Assembly: GCF_938018035.1 (NCBI RefSeq)
Contig: NZ_CALIJF010000313.1
Coordinates: 1 to 14,093 of the forward strand
Source: an uncultured Campylobacter sp.
Lineage (GTDB): Bacteria > Campylobacterota > Campylobacteria > Campylobacterales > Campylobacteraceae
Direction: 5' to 3'
DNA: 14,093 nucleotides
The number at the start of each line of letters is the position of its first letter. The stretch's first letter is position 1. Shown piece after piece: positions 7,160-13,731 of the stretch. The notes beneath the pieces were generated by a model. It did not search any database. It had not been told where the DNA came from and saw only the letters and a list, made by a program, of their open reading frames with translations. The position numbers and the translations under genes were made by a program.

Positions 7160-7966
7160 CTAAAAGAAGCTGTATATGTCGTCTAAAAGGAAGTACTTTT
7201 TATCGACGGTGCCTTTGTAGAAAGGCTCGAAAGTATCGTTATACGCTTTTTTGAAAAAGCCCTCTTTGCTGAGTGAGATGAGCGCTTGATTGACGGCTTC
7301 TGCAAGTTCAGAGTTGCCTTTTTGCATCGCGATGCCTAAAAACACGTTCTCGCCAAGACTTTTGATATTAACCTCGACGCTAGGATCTGCGACCGGATAG
7401 ACCATCACAAATAGATTATCGTCGCACGCGCCGTCGATCTCGCCGCTCTTTAACCGCTTGTAGCAATCGGAGGAATTTTTGCAATACACTAGATTGTAGC
7501 CGCCGTCCTTTTGCATAAACGCTTCGCCCGTCGAGCCGCGAATGACGCCTACTTTCTTACCTCGCAGATCGCTCATTTTTTGGATATTGTCGCTCTTTTT
7601 GGTTAAAACTCCGGAATTTACCGAAAGATAGGGCATCGAAAACTCATAATTTTTCTTTCTCTCCTCAGTAACGCTTGCAGCCGCGATAAGCATATCCGCC
7701 TGATTATTTTGAATGGACGGAAAGCGCGCTTGCGCCGATACCGGTATGAGCTCGATCCTGCCGCCGGTATCGCCTAAAATTTTGCCTCCGATTGCATTAG
7801 CAAGCTCTACGTCAAAGCCCTCAAAGCCGTTATCCGTAACTCTACTAAATGGAGGCTCATTTTCATAAACGGCGATACGAATGACTTTACTCTGCTTTAT
7901 TTGGCTTAAAGAATTCGCAAGCGCAAAGATGCAAGATAAAAGAATTAAAAACAGTGATTTTTTCAT
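7160..7966 (-). CDS. Periplasmic amino-acid-binding protein, copy 1
   Basis: Family 3 solute-binding protein (SBP_bac_3) for a polar amino-acid ABC importer; 268 residues. The signal peptide MKKSLFLILLSCIFALA is probably cut after Ala17, before NSLSQIKQ. The family signature GFDVELANAIGGKI is at 50-63. The ligand-contact motifs are present: TEER with Arg103, FSMPY at 109-113, and the CDDN turn with Asp183, the position that normally binds the ligand amino group. Three cysteines (162, 168, 181) are unusual; 162 and 168 form CKNSSDC. The overall pattern is closest to Campylobacter CjaA, a cysteine-binding protein, but the ligand is not predictable. The gene follows copy 2 after only 17 bases, with AAAGGAA as ribosome binding site, so both are one transcript. 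Cys12 is in a poor lipobox context (LLSC) and copy 2 has Ala there, so lipidation is unlikely. Confidence 0.9.
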   Translation of the reverse strand: MKKSLFLILLSCIFALANSLSQIKQSKVIRIAVYENEPPFSRVTDNGFEGFDVELANAIGGKILGDTGGRIELIPVSAQARFPSIQNNQADMLIAAASVTEERKKNYEFSMPYLSVNSGVLTKKSDNIQKMSDLRGKKVGVIRGSTGEAFMQKDGGYNLVYCKNSSDCYKRLKSGEIDGACDDNLFVMVYPVADPSVEVNIKSLGENVFLGIAMQKGNSELAEAVNQALISLSKEGFFKKAYNDTFEPFYKGTVDKKYFLLDDIYSFF

Positions 7967-7983
7967 TTTAAATTCCTTTTTTA

Positions 7984-8790
7984 TTAAAAAAAGCTGTAAA
8001 GATCGTCGAGTAAGAAATATTTTTTATCGACGGTGCCTTTATAGAAGGATTCGAAAGTGTCCTCGTAAGCCTTTTTGAAAAAGCCCTCTTTGCTAAGCGC
8101 GATCAAGCCTTTATTGATCGCTTCTAGCAGCTCCGCGTTACCCTTTTGCACCGCGACGCCCAAGAATACATTATCGCCTAAATTTTTTATATTGACCTCG
8201 ACTGCAGGATCTACGATCGGATAGACCATTACAAAAAGGTTGTTGTTGCAATACCCGTCGATCTCGCCGCTTTTTAATCTCCTATAGCAATCGACCGAAT
8301 CGTTGCAATAAGAAACATTATAACCGCCGTCCTTTTTGATATACGCCTCGCCGGTAGTCTTGCGGATGACGCCGATCTTTTTGCCCATCAGATCGCCTAT
8401 TTTGTGAATATTTGAGTCTTTTTTCGTTAAAATTCCCAAATTCACCGTAAAATACGGCATCGAGAAATCCACGCTGCCTTTACGCTCTTCAGTGATACTT
8501 GCAGCCGCGATTATCATATCGGCTTGATTATTTTGAAGCATCGGAAAGCGCACTTCGTTCGTTACCGGGATAAGCTCGATACGACCACCGCTGTTGCCGA
8601 AAATTTTACCGGCTAGCGCATTGGCAAGCTCGACTTCGAAACCCTCAAAGCCTTTCTCGCTTGACTTGCTAAAAGGCGGCTCGTTTTCATAAACGCCCAC
8701 TCTGATAACCTTGCTTTGCTTTATTTCGCTTAAGGAATTCGCAAAAACAAAGATCGCCGACAATAGAATAAGAAAAAATGACTTTTTCAT
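7984..8790 (-). CDS. Periplasmic amino-acid-binding protein, copy 2
   Basis: Close paralogue of copy 1, same 268-residue length and alignable without gaps. Signal peptide MKKSFFLILLSAIFVFA then NSLSEIKQ. Signature GFEVELANALAGKI is at 50-63, TEER with Arg103, and FSMPY at 109-113. Cysteines 162, 168 and 181 are conserved with copy 1. The turn that reads CDDN in copy 1 and AHDN in copy 3 is CNNN here, so the aspartate that in this family contacts the ligand amino group is Asn183. This copy may bind a different ligand or bind weakly. The start is set by the strong AAGGAGGAAA upstream of the ATG. It is the first gene of a two-gene unit with copy 1, with a candidate promoter at 8822-8827. The C-terminal tail KKYFLLDDLYSFF is shared by all three copies. 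No permease or ATPase gene is adjacent. Confidence 0.9.
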   Translation of the reverse strand: MKKSFFLILLSAIFVFANSLSEIKQSKVIRVGVYENEPPFSKSSEKGFEGFEVELANALAGKIFGNSGGRIELIPVTNEVRFPMLQNNQADMIIAAASITEERKGSVDFSMPYFTVNLGILTKKDSNIHKIGDLMGKKIGVIRKTTGEAYIKKDGGYNVSYCNDSVDCYRRLKSGEIDGYCNNNLFVMVYPIVDPAVEVNIKNLGDNVFLGVAVQKGNAELLEAINKGLIALSKEGFFKKAYEDTFESFYKGTVDKKYFLLDDLYSFF

Positions 8791-9232
8791 AATTTCCTCC
8801 TTGAATTTTAAATTTTTCGTAATTGTAATGTAAATTTTCTTAAAATTTCATTTTACTAGAACCGAAACTATTCCCTAAATTGCGAGCTTAGCGATAAAAT
8901 TTCGCAACTAAAATTTCTAAGCATAATGATAGAGGCTTTTTAAATTTTAGCGTCTTTACGCTAAGCTCTGCCTGTTCTAATTAAATTTTAGCGCTTCGCT
9001 ATAAAATTCTGTGCGTCTATTAGCGCCGCGCAAAAATAGCACGCCGCTGCGAAATTCTATGGAATTTTATAAATTCTGCAACGACGCGTTAGTGGAATTT
9101 GCAATCCAAACCCAAGCTCGCAAAGTCGGACAAAATAGTAAGGCTATGCGAGCCCTTTAAATTTTACCCGACGAGAGCACACAGCTATGCTTACTGCAAG
9201 CAAATGCAGGCGAGCTGTACCGCTACGACCGC
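8791..9232. other. Spacer between binding-protein copies 2 and 3
   Basis: About 440 bp with no supported gene. Besides the copy 2 promoter it holds two small hairpins of similar wording. TTAGCGT (8947-8953) pairs with ACGCTAA (8958-8964) around CTTT. ATTTTAGCG (8985-8993) pairs with CGCTATAAAAT (8997-9007) with a bulge. Read on the minus strand, the first is followed by AATTTAAAAAG and could weakly terminate transcripts coming from copy 3, which would uncouple copy 3 from the copy 2-copy 1 unit. The stretch is rich in AAATTTTAGCG words. Confidence 0.4.
8822..8827 (-). promoter_or_regulatory. Candidate -10 box for copy 2-copy 1 unit
   Basis: On the minus strand TACAAT within TTACATTACAATTACG lies about 32 bases before the copy 2 ATG, in an AT-rich setting. 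No good -35 box is seen, as is usual in this group. Together with the hairpins upstream it suggests the pair has its own promoter. Confidence 0.4.
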
Positions 9233-10039
9233 CTAAAATAGGCTATAAAGGTCATCCAGCAAGAAATATTTTTTCTCCGCAGTGCCCTTGTAATACGGCT
9301 CGATCGCCTCATCATAGGTCTTTTTCATAAAGCCGTCTTTGCTAAGCTTAATTAACTCGCCGTTTAAGAACTCGAGCAGATCCTTATTGCCCTTAGAAAC
9401 CGCAATGCCCAAGAAATCCGAAACGCCTAAATTCTTAATATTTACTTCAGTATCGCTATCTACGACTGCATAAGCAAGAACTAATAAATTATCGTGTGCA
9501 AAGCCCGCACCCTTACCCTCTTTTAGAATTTTATAGCATTCGTGTGCGGTAGCACAATTTATGATTTCAAAACCCTCTTTTTTAAAATATGCCTCGCTAG
9601 TCGTACCGCTTTCTGCGATGATCGGCTTACCGTGTAAATCAGACATCGTTTTGATCTTATCTCCCTTGCGAGTTAGCACGCCGATATTTACTGCGAAATA
9701 CGGTGTCGTAAAATCGACCGCCTGCTTACGCTCATTTGTGATAGTAAAGGTCGCAAGCACCATATCTACTTTATTTTCTTCCAACGCTTTTAAACGCTCA
9801 CTAGCCTTTACGGGCACGAATTCCACCTTGCCCACCTTGCCACCGAATATATCTTTTGATAGCGCCTCGGCTAGAGTAACCTCAAATCCTTGGAATTTGC
9901 CGTCTTCAAATTTACTAAAAGGCGGTTGCGCCTCAAATACGCCTACGCGCACACTGCCCGATTGCCTAATCTCAGATAGGGTATTTGCCACTACACTACT
10001 TGTAAATAGCAATAAAATTCCCAAAATTATCTTTTTCAT
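9233..10039 (-). CDS. CjaA-like amino-acid-binding protein, copy 3
   Basis: Third paralogue, also 268 residues but clearly more divergent from the other two. Signal peptide MKKIILGILLLFTSSVVA, probably cut before NTLSEIRQ. The opening SVRVGVFEAQPPFSKFEDGK, the DMVLATFTITNER segment (Arg104) and the AHDN turn (Asp183) resemble Campylobacter CjaA, a cysteine-binding protein, so cysteine or a similar small amino acid is the best guess. The signature GFEVTLAEAL has Thr where Asp/Glu is usual. Cysteines 162 and 168 form CATAHEC, matching the C-x5-C pair in the other copies. The tail KKYFLLDDLYSLF is nearly identical in all three. Unlike authentic CjaA there is no lipobox. The ATG at 10039 has AAAGGAACG just upstream. 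A candidate promoter TAATAT lies at 10116-10121. The gene follows ung on the same strand with a gap of about 170 bp. Confidence 0.9.
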   Translation of the reverse strand: MKKIILGILLLFTSSVVANTLSEIRQSGSVRVGVFEAQPPFSKFEDGKFQGFEVTLAEALSKDIFGGKVGKVEFVPVKASERLKALEENKVDMVLATFTITNERKQAVDFTTPYFAVNIGVLTRKGDKIKTMSDLHGKPIIAESGTTSEAYFKKEGFEIINCATAHECYKILKEGKGAGFAHDNLLVLAYAVVDSDTEVNIKNLGVSDFLGIAVSKGNKDLLEFLNGELIKLSKDGFMKKTYDEAIEPYYKGTAEKKYFLLDDLYSLF

Positions 10040-10115
10040 ATCGTTCCTTTAATTTGCAATGATTAGCCTAACCGCGCATTCGCGTCGCTTCGGCAAGCCG
10101 TCTTAAGCCGGTCGT

Positions 10116-10121
10116 ATATTA
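10116..10121 (-). promoter_or_regulatory. Candidate -10 box for copy 3
   Basis: TAATAT within GAATAATATACG on the minus strand, about 77 bases before the ATG of copy 3, leaving a leader of roughly 70 bases. A TGTCGA lies at about the -35 distance, only half matching the consensus. The leader has a short repeat of CGGCTT and no riboswitch I recognise. Confidence 0.3.
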
Positions 10122-10210
10122 TTCGCTCACTTCTCCTTTCGACATTTTTTAAAATTTCTTTACTTTGAAATTTTGCGGCGCATTTTACGCAAATTTCATT
10201 TAAAATACAT

Positions 10211-10906
10211 TTAATCTGCGCCGTGATTTAGATCCCAATCGATCTCTCCCAGACCGTGCGCGCGCAGATATTCGTTGCATCTGCTAAAATGCCTGCAGCC
10301 AAAAAACGCTCCTCCTGCAAGCGGACTGGGATGCGCGGCGGTTAAAATGAGATGCCTCTGCGCATCGATCAGCGCCGATTTTGCTTTGGCGAAATTTCCC
10401 CACAGCATAAAGACTAAATTTTGCCGCCTAGCGCTTAAAATTTTAATCACGGCGTCGGTGAAAATTTGCCAGCCGAAGCCGCTGTGCGAGTTCGCGCGGT
10501 TCGCGCCCACGCTAAGGCTCGCATTAAGAAGCAGCACGCCCTGCTTCGCCCAGTAGCTCAGATCGCCGCTAGCAGGCTCGCTGATACCCAGATCGCTTTT
10601 AATCTCTTTGTAGATATTTACGAGGCTGGGCGGAATTCGCACGCCGCGCGGCACCGAAAAGCTAAGCCCCATCGCCTGATGCGCGCCGTGGTAGGGATCC
10701 TGTCCCAAAATTACCGCGCGCACCCGCTCAAACGGGGTGAGATTGAAGGCGTTAAAGATCAAATTTCCCGGCGGATAGACGATCTCGCGCGCCTTTGCGG
10801 CGAGCAGGTTTTCCTTGATCTTCGCAAAATACTCGCTTAGAAATTCCTCTCTAAGCGCCTCTTTCCAGCCGCTCTCGATCCTCACGTCGTCTAAATTTAT
10901 CTGCAT
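10211..10906 (-). CDS. ung: Uracil-DNA glycosylase
   Basis: Family 1 uracil-DNA glycosylase, which removes uracil from DNA as the first step of base excision repair in the cytoplasm; 231 residues, normal length. The water-activating motif GQDPYH is at 68-73 with catalytic Asp70; the uracil-binding LLLNASLSV (Asn128) and the leucine-loop motif HPSPLAGG (192-199, catalytic His192) are all present, followed by FFGCRHFSRCN. The loop after HPSP looks one residue shorter than in typical Ung, which is probably a lineage trait. The ATG at 10906 is preceded by AAAGGG at a good distance. The neighbour on the same strand downstream is the CjaA-like binding protein, with a separating gap of about 170 bp, so an operon is not required. 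Confidence 0.97.
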   Translation of the reverse strand: MQINLDDVRIESGWKEALREEFLSEYFAKIKENLLAAKAREIVYPPGNLIFNAFNLTPFERVRAVILGQDPYHGAHQAMGLSFSVPRGVRIPPSLVNIYKEIKSDLGISEPASGDLSYWAKQGVLLLNASLSVGANRANSHSGFGWQIFTDAVIKILSARRQNLVFMLWGNFAKAKSALIDAQRHLILTAAHPSPLAGGAFFGCRHFSRCNEYLRAHGLGEIDWDLNHGAD

Positions 10907-11052
10907 ACCGACCCTTTAAATTTTAATAAATTAACGCTCTAATTTTACAATAAATTTTAAAAATAGTCTCGCTCGCACGCGCCGCTGCAATCAAAGGCGG
11001 ATCGCACCGCCGCCGCAACCGATCCCGCCGATTTACTAAGTATAGCCTGCCG

Positions 11053-11264
11053 CTACACGATCACGATCAAAAGCGCCATAAATAGCAGCATGGCGATCGT
11101 CTTTTTATTATCGTTAAGCAAGCTCTGTGGATAAAAAGCAAACAAAATCGCGTAGGCAAAAAGCGCGATTGCGAACTCCCAAGGGTTATTATCTCTGAAT
11201 TTTAACCTATAAGCGACCCGAAAGCTATATGCGAAAGCAGCGATAAAATTTGAGTCGGTTTCAT
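11053..11264 (-). pseudogene. Small membrane protein, apparently frameshifted
   Basis: On the minus strand an AGGAGA (11278-11283) precedes an ATG at 11264, but that frame stops after 20 codons (MKPTQILSLLSHIAFGSLIG). The -1 frame is open from 11286 to the TAG at 11053 and reads as a typical small inner-membrane protein: a basic segment (FRVAYRLKFRDNNPWEF), a hydrophobic helix (AIALFAYAILFAFY), a loop (PQSLLNDNKKT) and a second helix (IAMLLFMALLIVIV). That frame has no ATG, GTG or TTG at its beginning. The simplest reading is a one-base loss shortly after the ATG, possibly in the CAAATTTTATC run, in a roughly 70-residue two-helix protein. Alternatives are a sequencing error or an unusual start codon. 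I do not recognise the family. Confidence 0.5.
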
Positions 11265-11423
11265 TCTGTCTTTGTGATCTCCTATTTTATGAAAAACCCA
11301 CTATATCGTTATTTTATCTACTTTGATAAATGTCCGCAAGACCAAAGTCTAAATTTTTAAATTTTATCCCAAAAGCTTTTAAATTTAGTTCGCAACGTTA
11401 TATTAAATCGACCATAAGTAAAT
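11265..11423. other. AT-rich spacer
   Basis: Upstream of the small membrane-protein remnant and downstream of the anchored protein ending at 11424. It contains the AGGAGA ribosome binding site at 11278-11283 and AT-rich partial repeats (AAATTTTTAAATTTTA, TTTTAAATTTA near 11350-11390). No gene, RNA or clear terminator is seen. Confidence 0.4.
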
Positions 11424-12047
11424 TTAGCGCACACTATAATATCCTAAAGTATTTATTTGAACTATATTAAATTCGGGATAAAAAATAACCTCGTGATCAT
11501 AATCTATCGGCTGTCCCCATTCGTGCTCTTTTTTGTGCCATATTCGCCTTTTATCGTTCACTATTGCCGTTATATTTAAATTTTTGATTGAACCATATAT
11601 CAAATACTCCCGACTGCCGGCATAATAATAAGACGGCATCGCCCACGATAGTTTAAATTCATGCAAATTTGTAGTTTCAGCTATGCAATCGGACTTGGAA
11701 ACAAACTCGTAGCCCTCTTGCAACATTTTTTGTTGCGTCAAAACAAAAGGCTTATCCGCCTTTATAAAATGCGCGTAACAGATGCAAGTTTGCAATTTGT
11801 CCCTACAATGATAAGGAATGGCTTTTTTGCGATAAATGAGCAAAGTTTCTCCCTTCGTATTTGTTAAGGCTTCAAATTTAGCCAAATTTTTATTTTCTAT
11901 ATATGAAAAATCCGTATTAAGGGGTGAAAATAGAAAGGCTATAAATAAAACAAACAATATCAATGCCGCAAACGGTAATATCAATGCTGCGAGTATTACA
12001 ATCTTGATGGCTTTCCACAATGTTTTTAATATCTTTACTGCTTGCAT
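11424..12047 (-). CDS. Membrane-anchored protein of unknown function
   Basis: A 207-residue protein with one long N-terminal hydrophobic segment (about residues 14-41), preceded by a basic stretch (KILKTLWKAIK). It is probably an uncleaved anchor that places the remaining ~165 residues in the periplasm. Four cysteines (81, 88, 90, 121) lie in the soluble part, including CRDKLQTCIC; they could form disulfides. The rest is rich in Tyr, Lys and Trp, with beta-like stretches (SWAMPSYYYAGSREYLIYG). I do not recognise the family. The ATG at 12047 has a GAGGAGG about ten bases upstream. Codon use is noticeably more AT-rich than in ung or the DJ-1-like gene, so recent acquisition is possible. It lies 79 bp downstream of the DJ-1-like gene on the same strand and may be cotranscribed. 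Confidence 0.75.
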   Translation of the reverse strand: MQAVKILKTLWKAIKIVILAALILPFAALILFVLFIAFLFSPLNTDFSYIENKNLAKFEALTNTKGETLLIYRKKAIPYHCRDKLQTCICYAHFIKADKPFVLTQQKMLQEGYEFVSKSDCIAETTNLHEFKLSWAMPSYYYAGSREYLIYGSIKNLNITAIVNDKRRIWHKKEHEWGQPIDYDHEVIFYPEFNIVQINTLGYYSVR

Positions 12048-12126
12048 TAAGATTTACCTCCTCTCTATTTTAAAATTTACTGCGGTATTTATAAACCACG
12101 CCACCGATCTTAGCGGCTTTAAAATT

Positions 12127-12723
12127 TCATCGTACGAGCTTGCTTCTAAGGTCGTAATACGGATAATCCATCGCCGCAGCGGCAGCCTCGCGCGCAGAGC
12201 CGCCTGCGAATTTTTCGATCACGCAAAGACCAAGCTCGATGGAGCTGCTCACACCGCCAGCGGTGATGATCTCGCCTCCTTCTGGCAGGCTATCGCGCAC
12301 GAGCCGCTCATGCACCACATCCGCGCAGTAAGGCGCCAGCAGATCGTAGCAAAACGGATGCGTGGTCGCGCGTCTACCTCGCAAAAACCCCGCCGCGCCC
12401 AGAAGTAGCGAACCGGTGCAAACGCTAAACTTATACTTCGCATCGCGCGCGGTTGCGAGCCACGAGATAAAGCCTGCATCGTCTTTAAGGCGTCGCGTCA
12501 CCATACCGCCGGGCACAAAAACCGCATCAAAGCCGCCAAGATCCGTCGTGATCTCGCCCGCATCGATCGTAAGGCCGCCGCTATCCGAAACCTGCCGTTC
12601 GCGCGAGCAAAACCTCATCTCAAGCTGCGGGCGGACGGCTTTTAACCTTAACATACAATCGTAAAATCCCACAAAATCGAGGTGCGTCTGTCCGCTAAAC
12701 ATCACAAGCGCTAGATTTTTCAT
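12127..12723 (-). CDS. DJ-1/PfpI family protein, isonitrile-hydratase-like
   Basis: A 198-residue member of the DJ-1/PfpI (class I glutamine amidotransferase-like) superfamily, a cytoplasmic flavodoxin-like fold. The nucleophile elbow is SVCTGSLLLGAAGFLRG with Cys102, followed by RRATTHPF. This resembles isonitrile hydratase (InhA), where a conserved Asp near residue 17 and a Cys near 101 are catalytic. Here Asp16 in GQTHLDFVG and Cys102 fit those positions. The VFVPGG strand (68-73) and a GGEIITAGGVSSSIELGL segment are also typical. It lacks the extra domain of AraC-type regulators with this fold. It is shorter than typical InhA, so the exact substrate is uncertain; glyoxalase, chaperone-like or isonitrile-hydrating activity are alternatives. 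The start ATG at 12723 is supported by AAAGGA upstream. Confidence 0.85.
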   Translation of the reverse strand: MKNLALVMFSGQTHLDFVGFYDCMLRLKAVRPQLEMRFCSRERQVSDSGGLTIDAGEITTDLGGFDAVFVPGGMVTRRLKDDAGFISWLATARDAKYKFSVCTGSLLLGAAGFLRGRRATTHPFCYDLLAPYCADVVHERLVRDSLPEGGEIITAGGVSSSIELGLCVIEKFAGGSAREAAAAAMDYPYYDLRSKLVR

Positions 12724-12912
12724 AATCCGTCCTTTAAATTTATCGCTCGTTTAAGCTTTCGGCTTGCCGCTGCTGCAATTCTCGGCGCCGCAAGTCCGCA
12801 AAATGCGCGGCGGCTAAAATTTTATACCGTAGGCCGCTAAAAAACCCGAGCGAGCGACTTTTTAAATTTTACCCGCATTAAAAACTCGCAGAAATTTTAC
12901 CGCCCGCGAATG

Positions 12913-12938
12913 AAATTTTAAAAGCAAATTTAAAATTT
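12913..12938. repeat. AT-only inverted repeat
   Basis: AAATTTTAAA (12913-12922) and TTTAAAATTT (12929-12938) form a perfect 10-bp, A/T-only stem with a 6-base loop, eleven bases beyond the stop of the unknown gene ending at 12949. It could weakly end that transcript. It is also an instance of the genome's common AAATTTTA word, so its function is doubtful. Confidence 0.3.
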
Positions 12939-12948
12939 TACGCGCTTT

Positions 12949-13467
12949 TTATTCTGCTTTATTCAGACCTGTGAAAGCCCGCACGCCCGCATAGTGCAGC
13001 CTTTTTGAAACATTCTCAAATTCCAAATTCCAAATCCTCTCGTCGTATTTCCATTCAAACGGCGTTTTGTAATTCGTCCAAATTTCATACGCGCGTTCGT
13101 TTAGCCGCTCAATCAACGCAGAAACCCCTAAATCGTCGCCCGCTATCTCCATCATCAAATGCCAGTTATCCAAATCGGCGGGGTCGTCGGTATGGATGGA
13201 TTTTTCGCGCGTAAGATAATACACAAAATCGCCCGTATCAAAGGGGAAGAGGGTATGGCACAGCGCAATGCCGTAAATTTTTTGAGCAAATACGGTCGGA
13301 AGCTGCTCGTCCGAATAGCCGAAAGTCGAAACATATAAAAAGCTACGCAAAATGCCCGCTAAATTTCTGCAAACGGGCGCGAAGGCGTATCTGCATACTT
13401 GCTGCGTTAAGGCGCCGTTTCGAATAAAACTTATGGCACTATCGATCTCTTTTCTTCTTGCCTGCAC
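12949..13467 (-). CDS. Unknown protein, downstream part of split gene
   Basis: A 172-codon frame beginning at a GTG (13467) that lies inside the end of the upstream frame, overlapping it by 29 bases. A TAA in this frame is only six bases before the GTG. The translation is soluble, without signal peptide or membrane segment, and has a Trp-, Tyr- and Phe-rich body (FLYVSTFGYSDEQLP, WTNYKTPFEWKYDERIW). I do not recognise the family. Joining it to the upstream frame by removing one base from the five-base homopolymer at 13471-13475 gives a smooth continuous helix (RFKKIKYVQARRKEIDSAISF) and a protein of about 250 residues. I therefore think this is the C-terminal two thirds of one gene broken by a frameshift, although translational coupling of two proteins is possible. 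No good ribosome binding site precedes the GTG. Confidence 0.65.
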   Translation of the reverse strand: MQARRKEIDSAISFIRNGALTQQVCRYAFAPVCRNLAGILRSFLYVSTFGYSDEQLPTVFAQKIYGIALCHTLFPFDTGDFVYYLTREKSIHTDDPADLDNWHLMMEIAGDDLGVSALIERLNERAYEIWTNYKTPFEWKYDERIWNLEFENVSKRLHYAGVRAFTGLNKAE

Positions 13468-13696
13468 GTATTTTTATCTTTTTAAACCGCCAAGCTCGCA
13501 AAAGCTGCAAAGAATTGTCGATTGAGCGCAGATGCTTGTCTCTTTTTTCATCCGCCGTGCCGCTTAGCTCCGCGATCCTCGCAGCAGCCTGCCTCCAAAA
13601 CGGGATCAGGGTTTTTACCCATCCCAGGTAGCTAAGATAAAGCGCGTCCGGCTCCTCCTTTTCAAAAGCCGCTCTCATCTGCGTAAGTTTTATCAT
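13439..13696 (-). CDS. Unknown protein, upstream part of split gene
   Basis: An 85-residue, largely helical protein (MIKLTQMRAAFEKEE..., LGWVKTLIPFWRQAAARIAEL, SLQLLRAWRFKKIK) whose last dozen residues (RAGKKKRDR and neighbours) are basic and look like out-of-frame translation. It starts at an ATG 35 bases after the thyX stop, with a weak AAGAGAG before it, so it is probably transcribed with thyX. It overlaps the next frame by 29 bases. The likely explanation is a one-base difference in the A/T homopolymer at 13471-13475 that truncates a roughly 250-residue protein. No family is recognised. Confidence 0.6.
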   Translation of the reverse strand: MIKLTQMRAAFEKEEPDALYLSYLGWVKTLIPFWRQAAARIAELSGTADEKRDKHLRSIDNSLQLLRAWRFKKIKIRAGKKKRDR

Positions 13697-13731
13697 CGCA
13701 GCTCTCTTATATCAAAATTTTATCCCGCTCG

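Noticed and set aside
7160..7966. Copy 1 as a lipoprotein through Cys12
   Set aside because: LLSC is a poor lipobox, the hydrophobic segment continues past it, and the paralogues have no cysteine there while all keep a signal peptidase I-type site.
9561..10052. 163-codon plus-strand frame opposite binding-protein copy 3
   Set aside because: Antisense shadow of a gene with clear signal peptide and family motifs on the minus strand.
10127..10153. Eight-codon upstream frame (MSKGEVSE) before copy 3
   Set aside because: It lies at or upstream of the likely -10 box and has no codon pattern typical of an attenuator leader.
11836..12408. 190-codon plus-strand frame
   Set aside because: Overlaps two better-supported minus-strand genes and joins unrelated compositions; a shadow.
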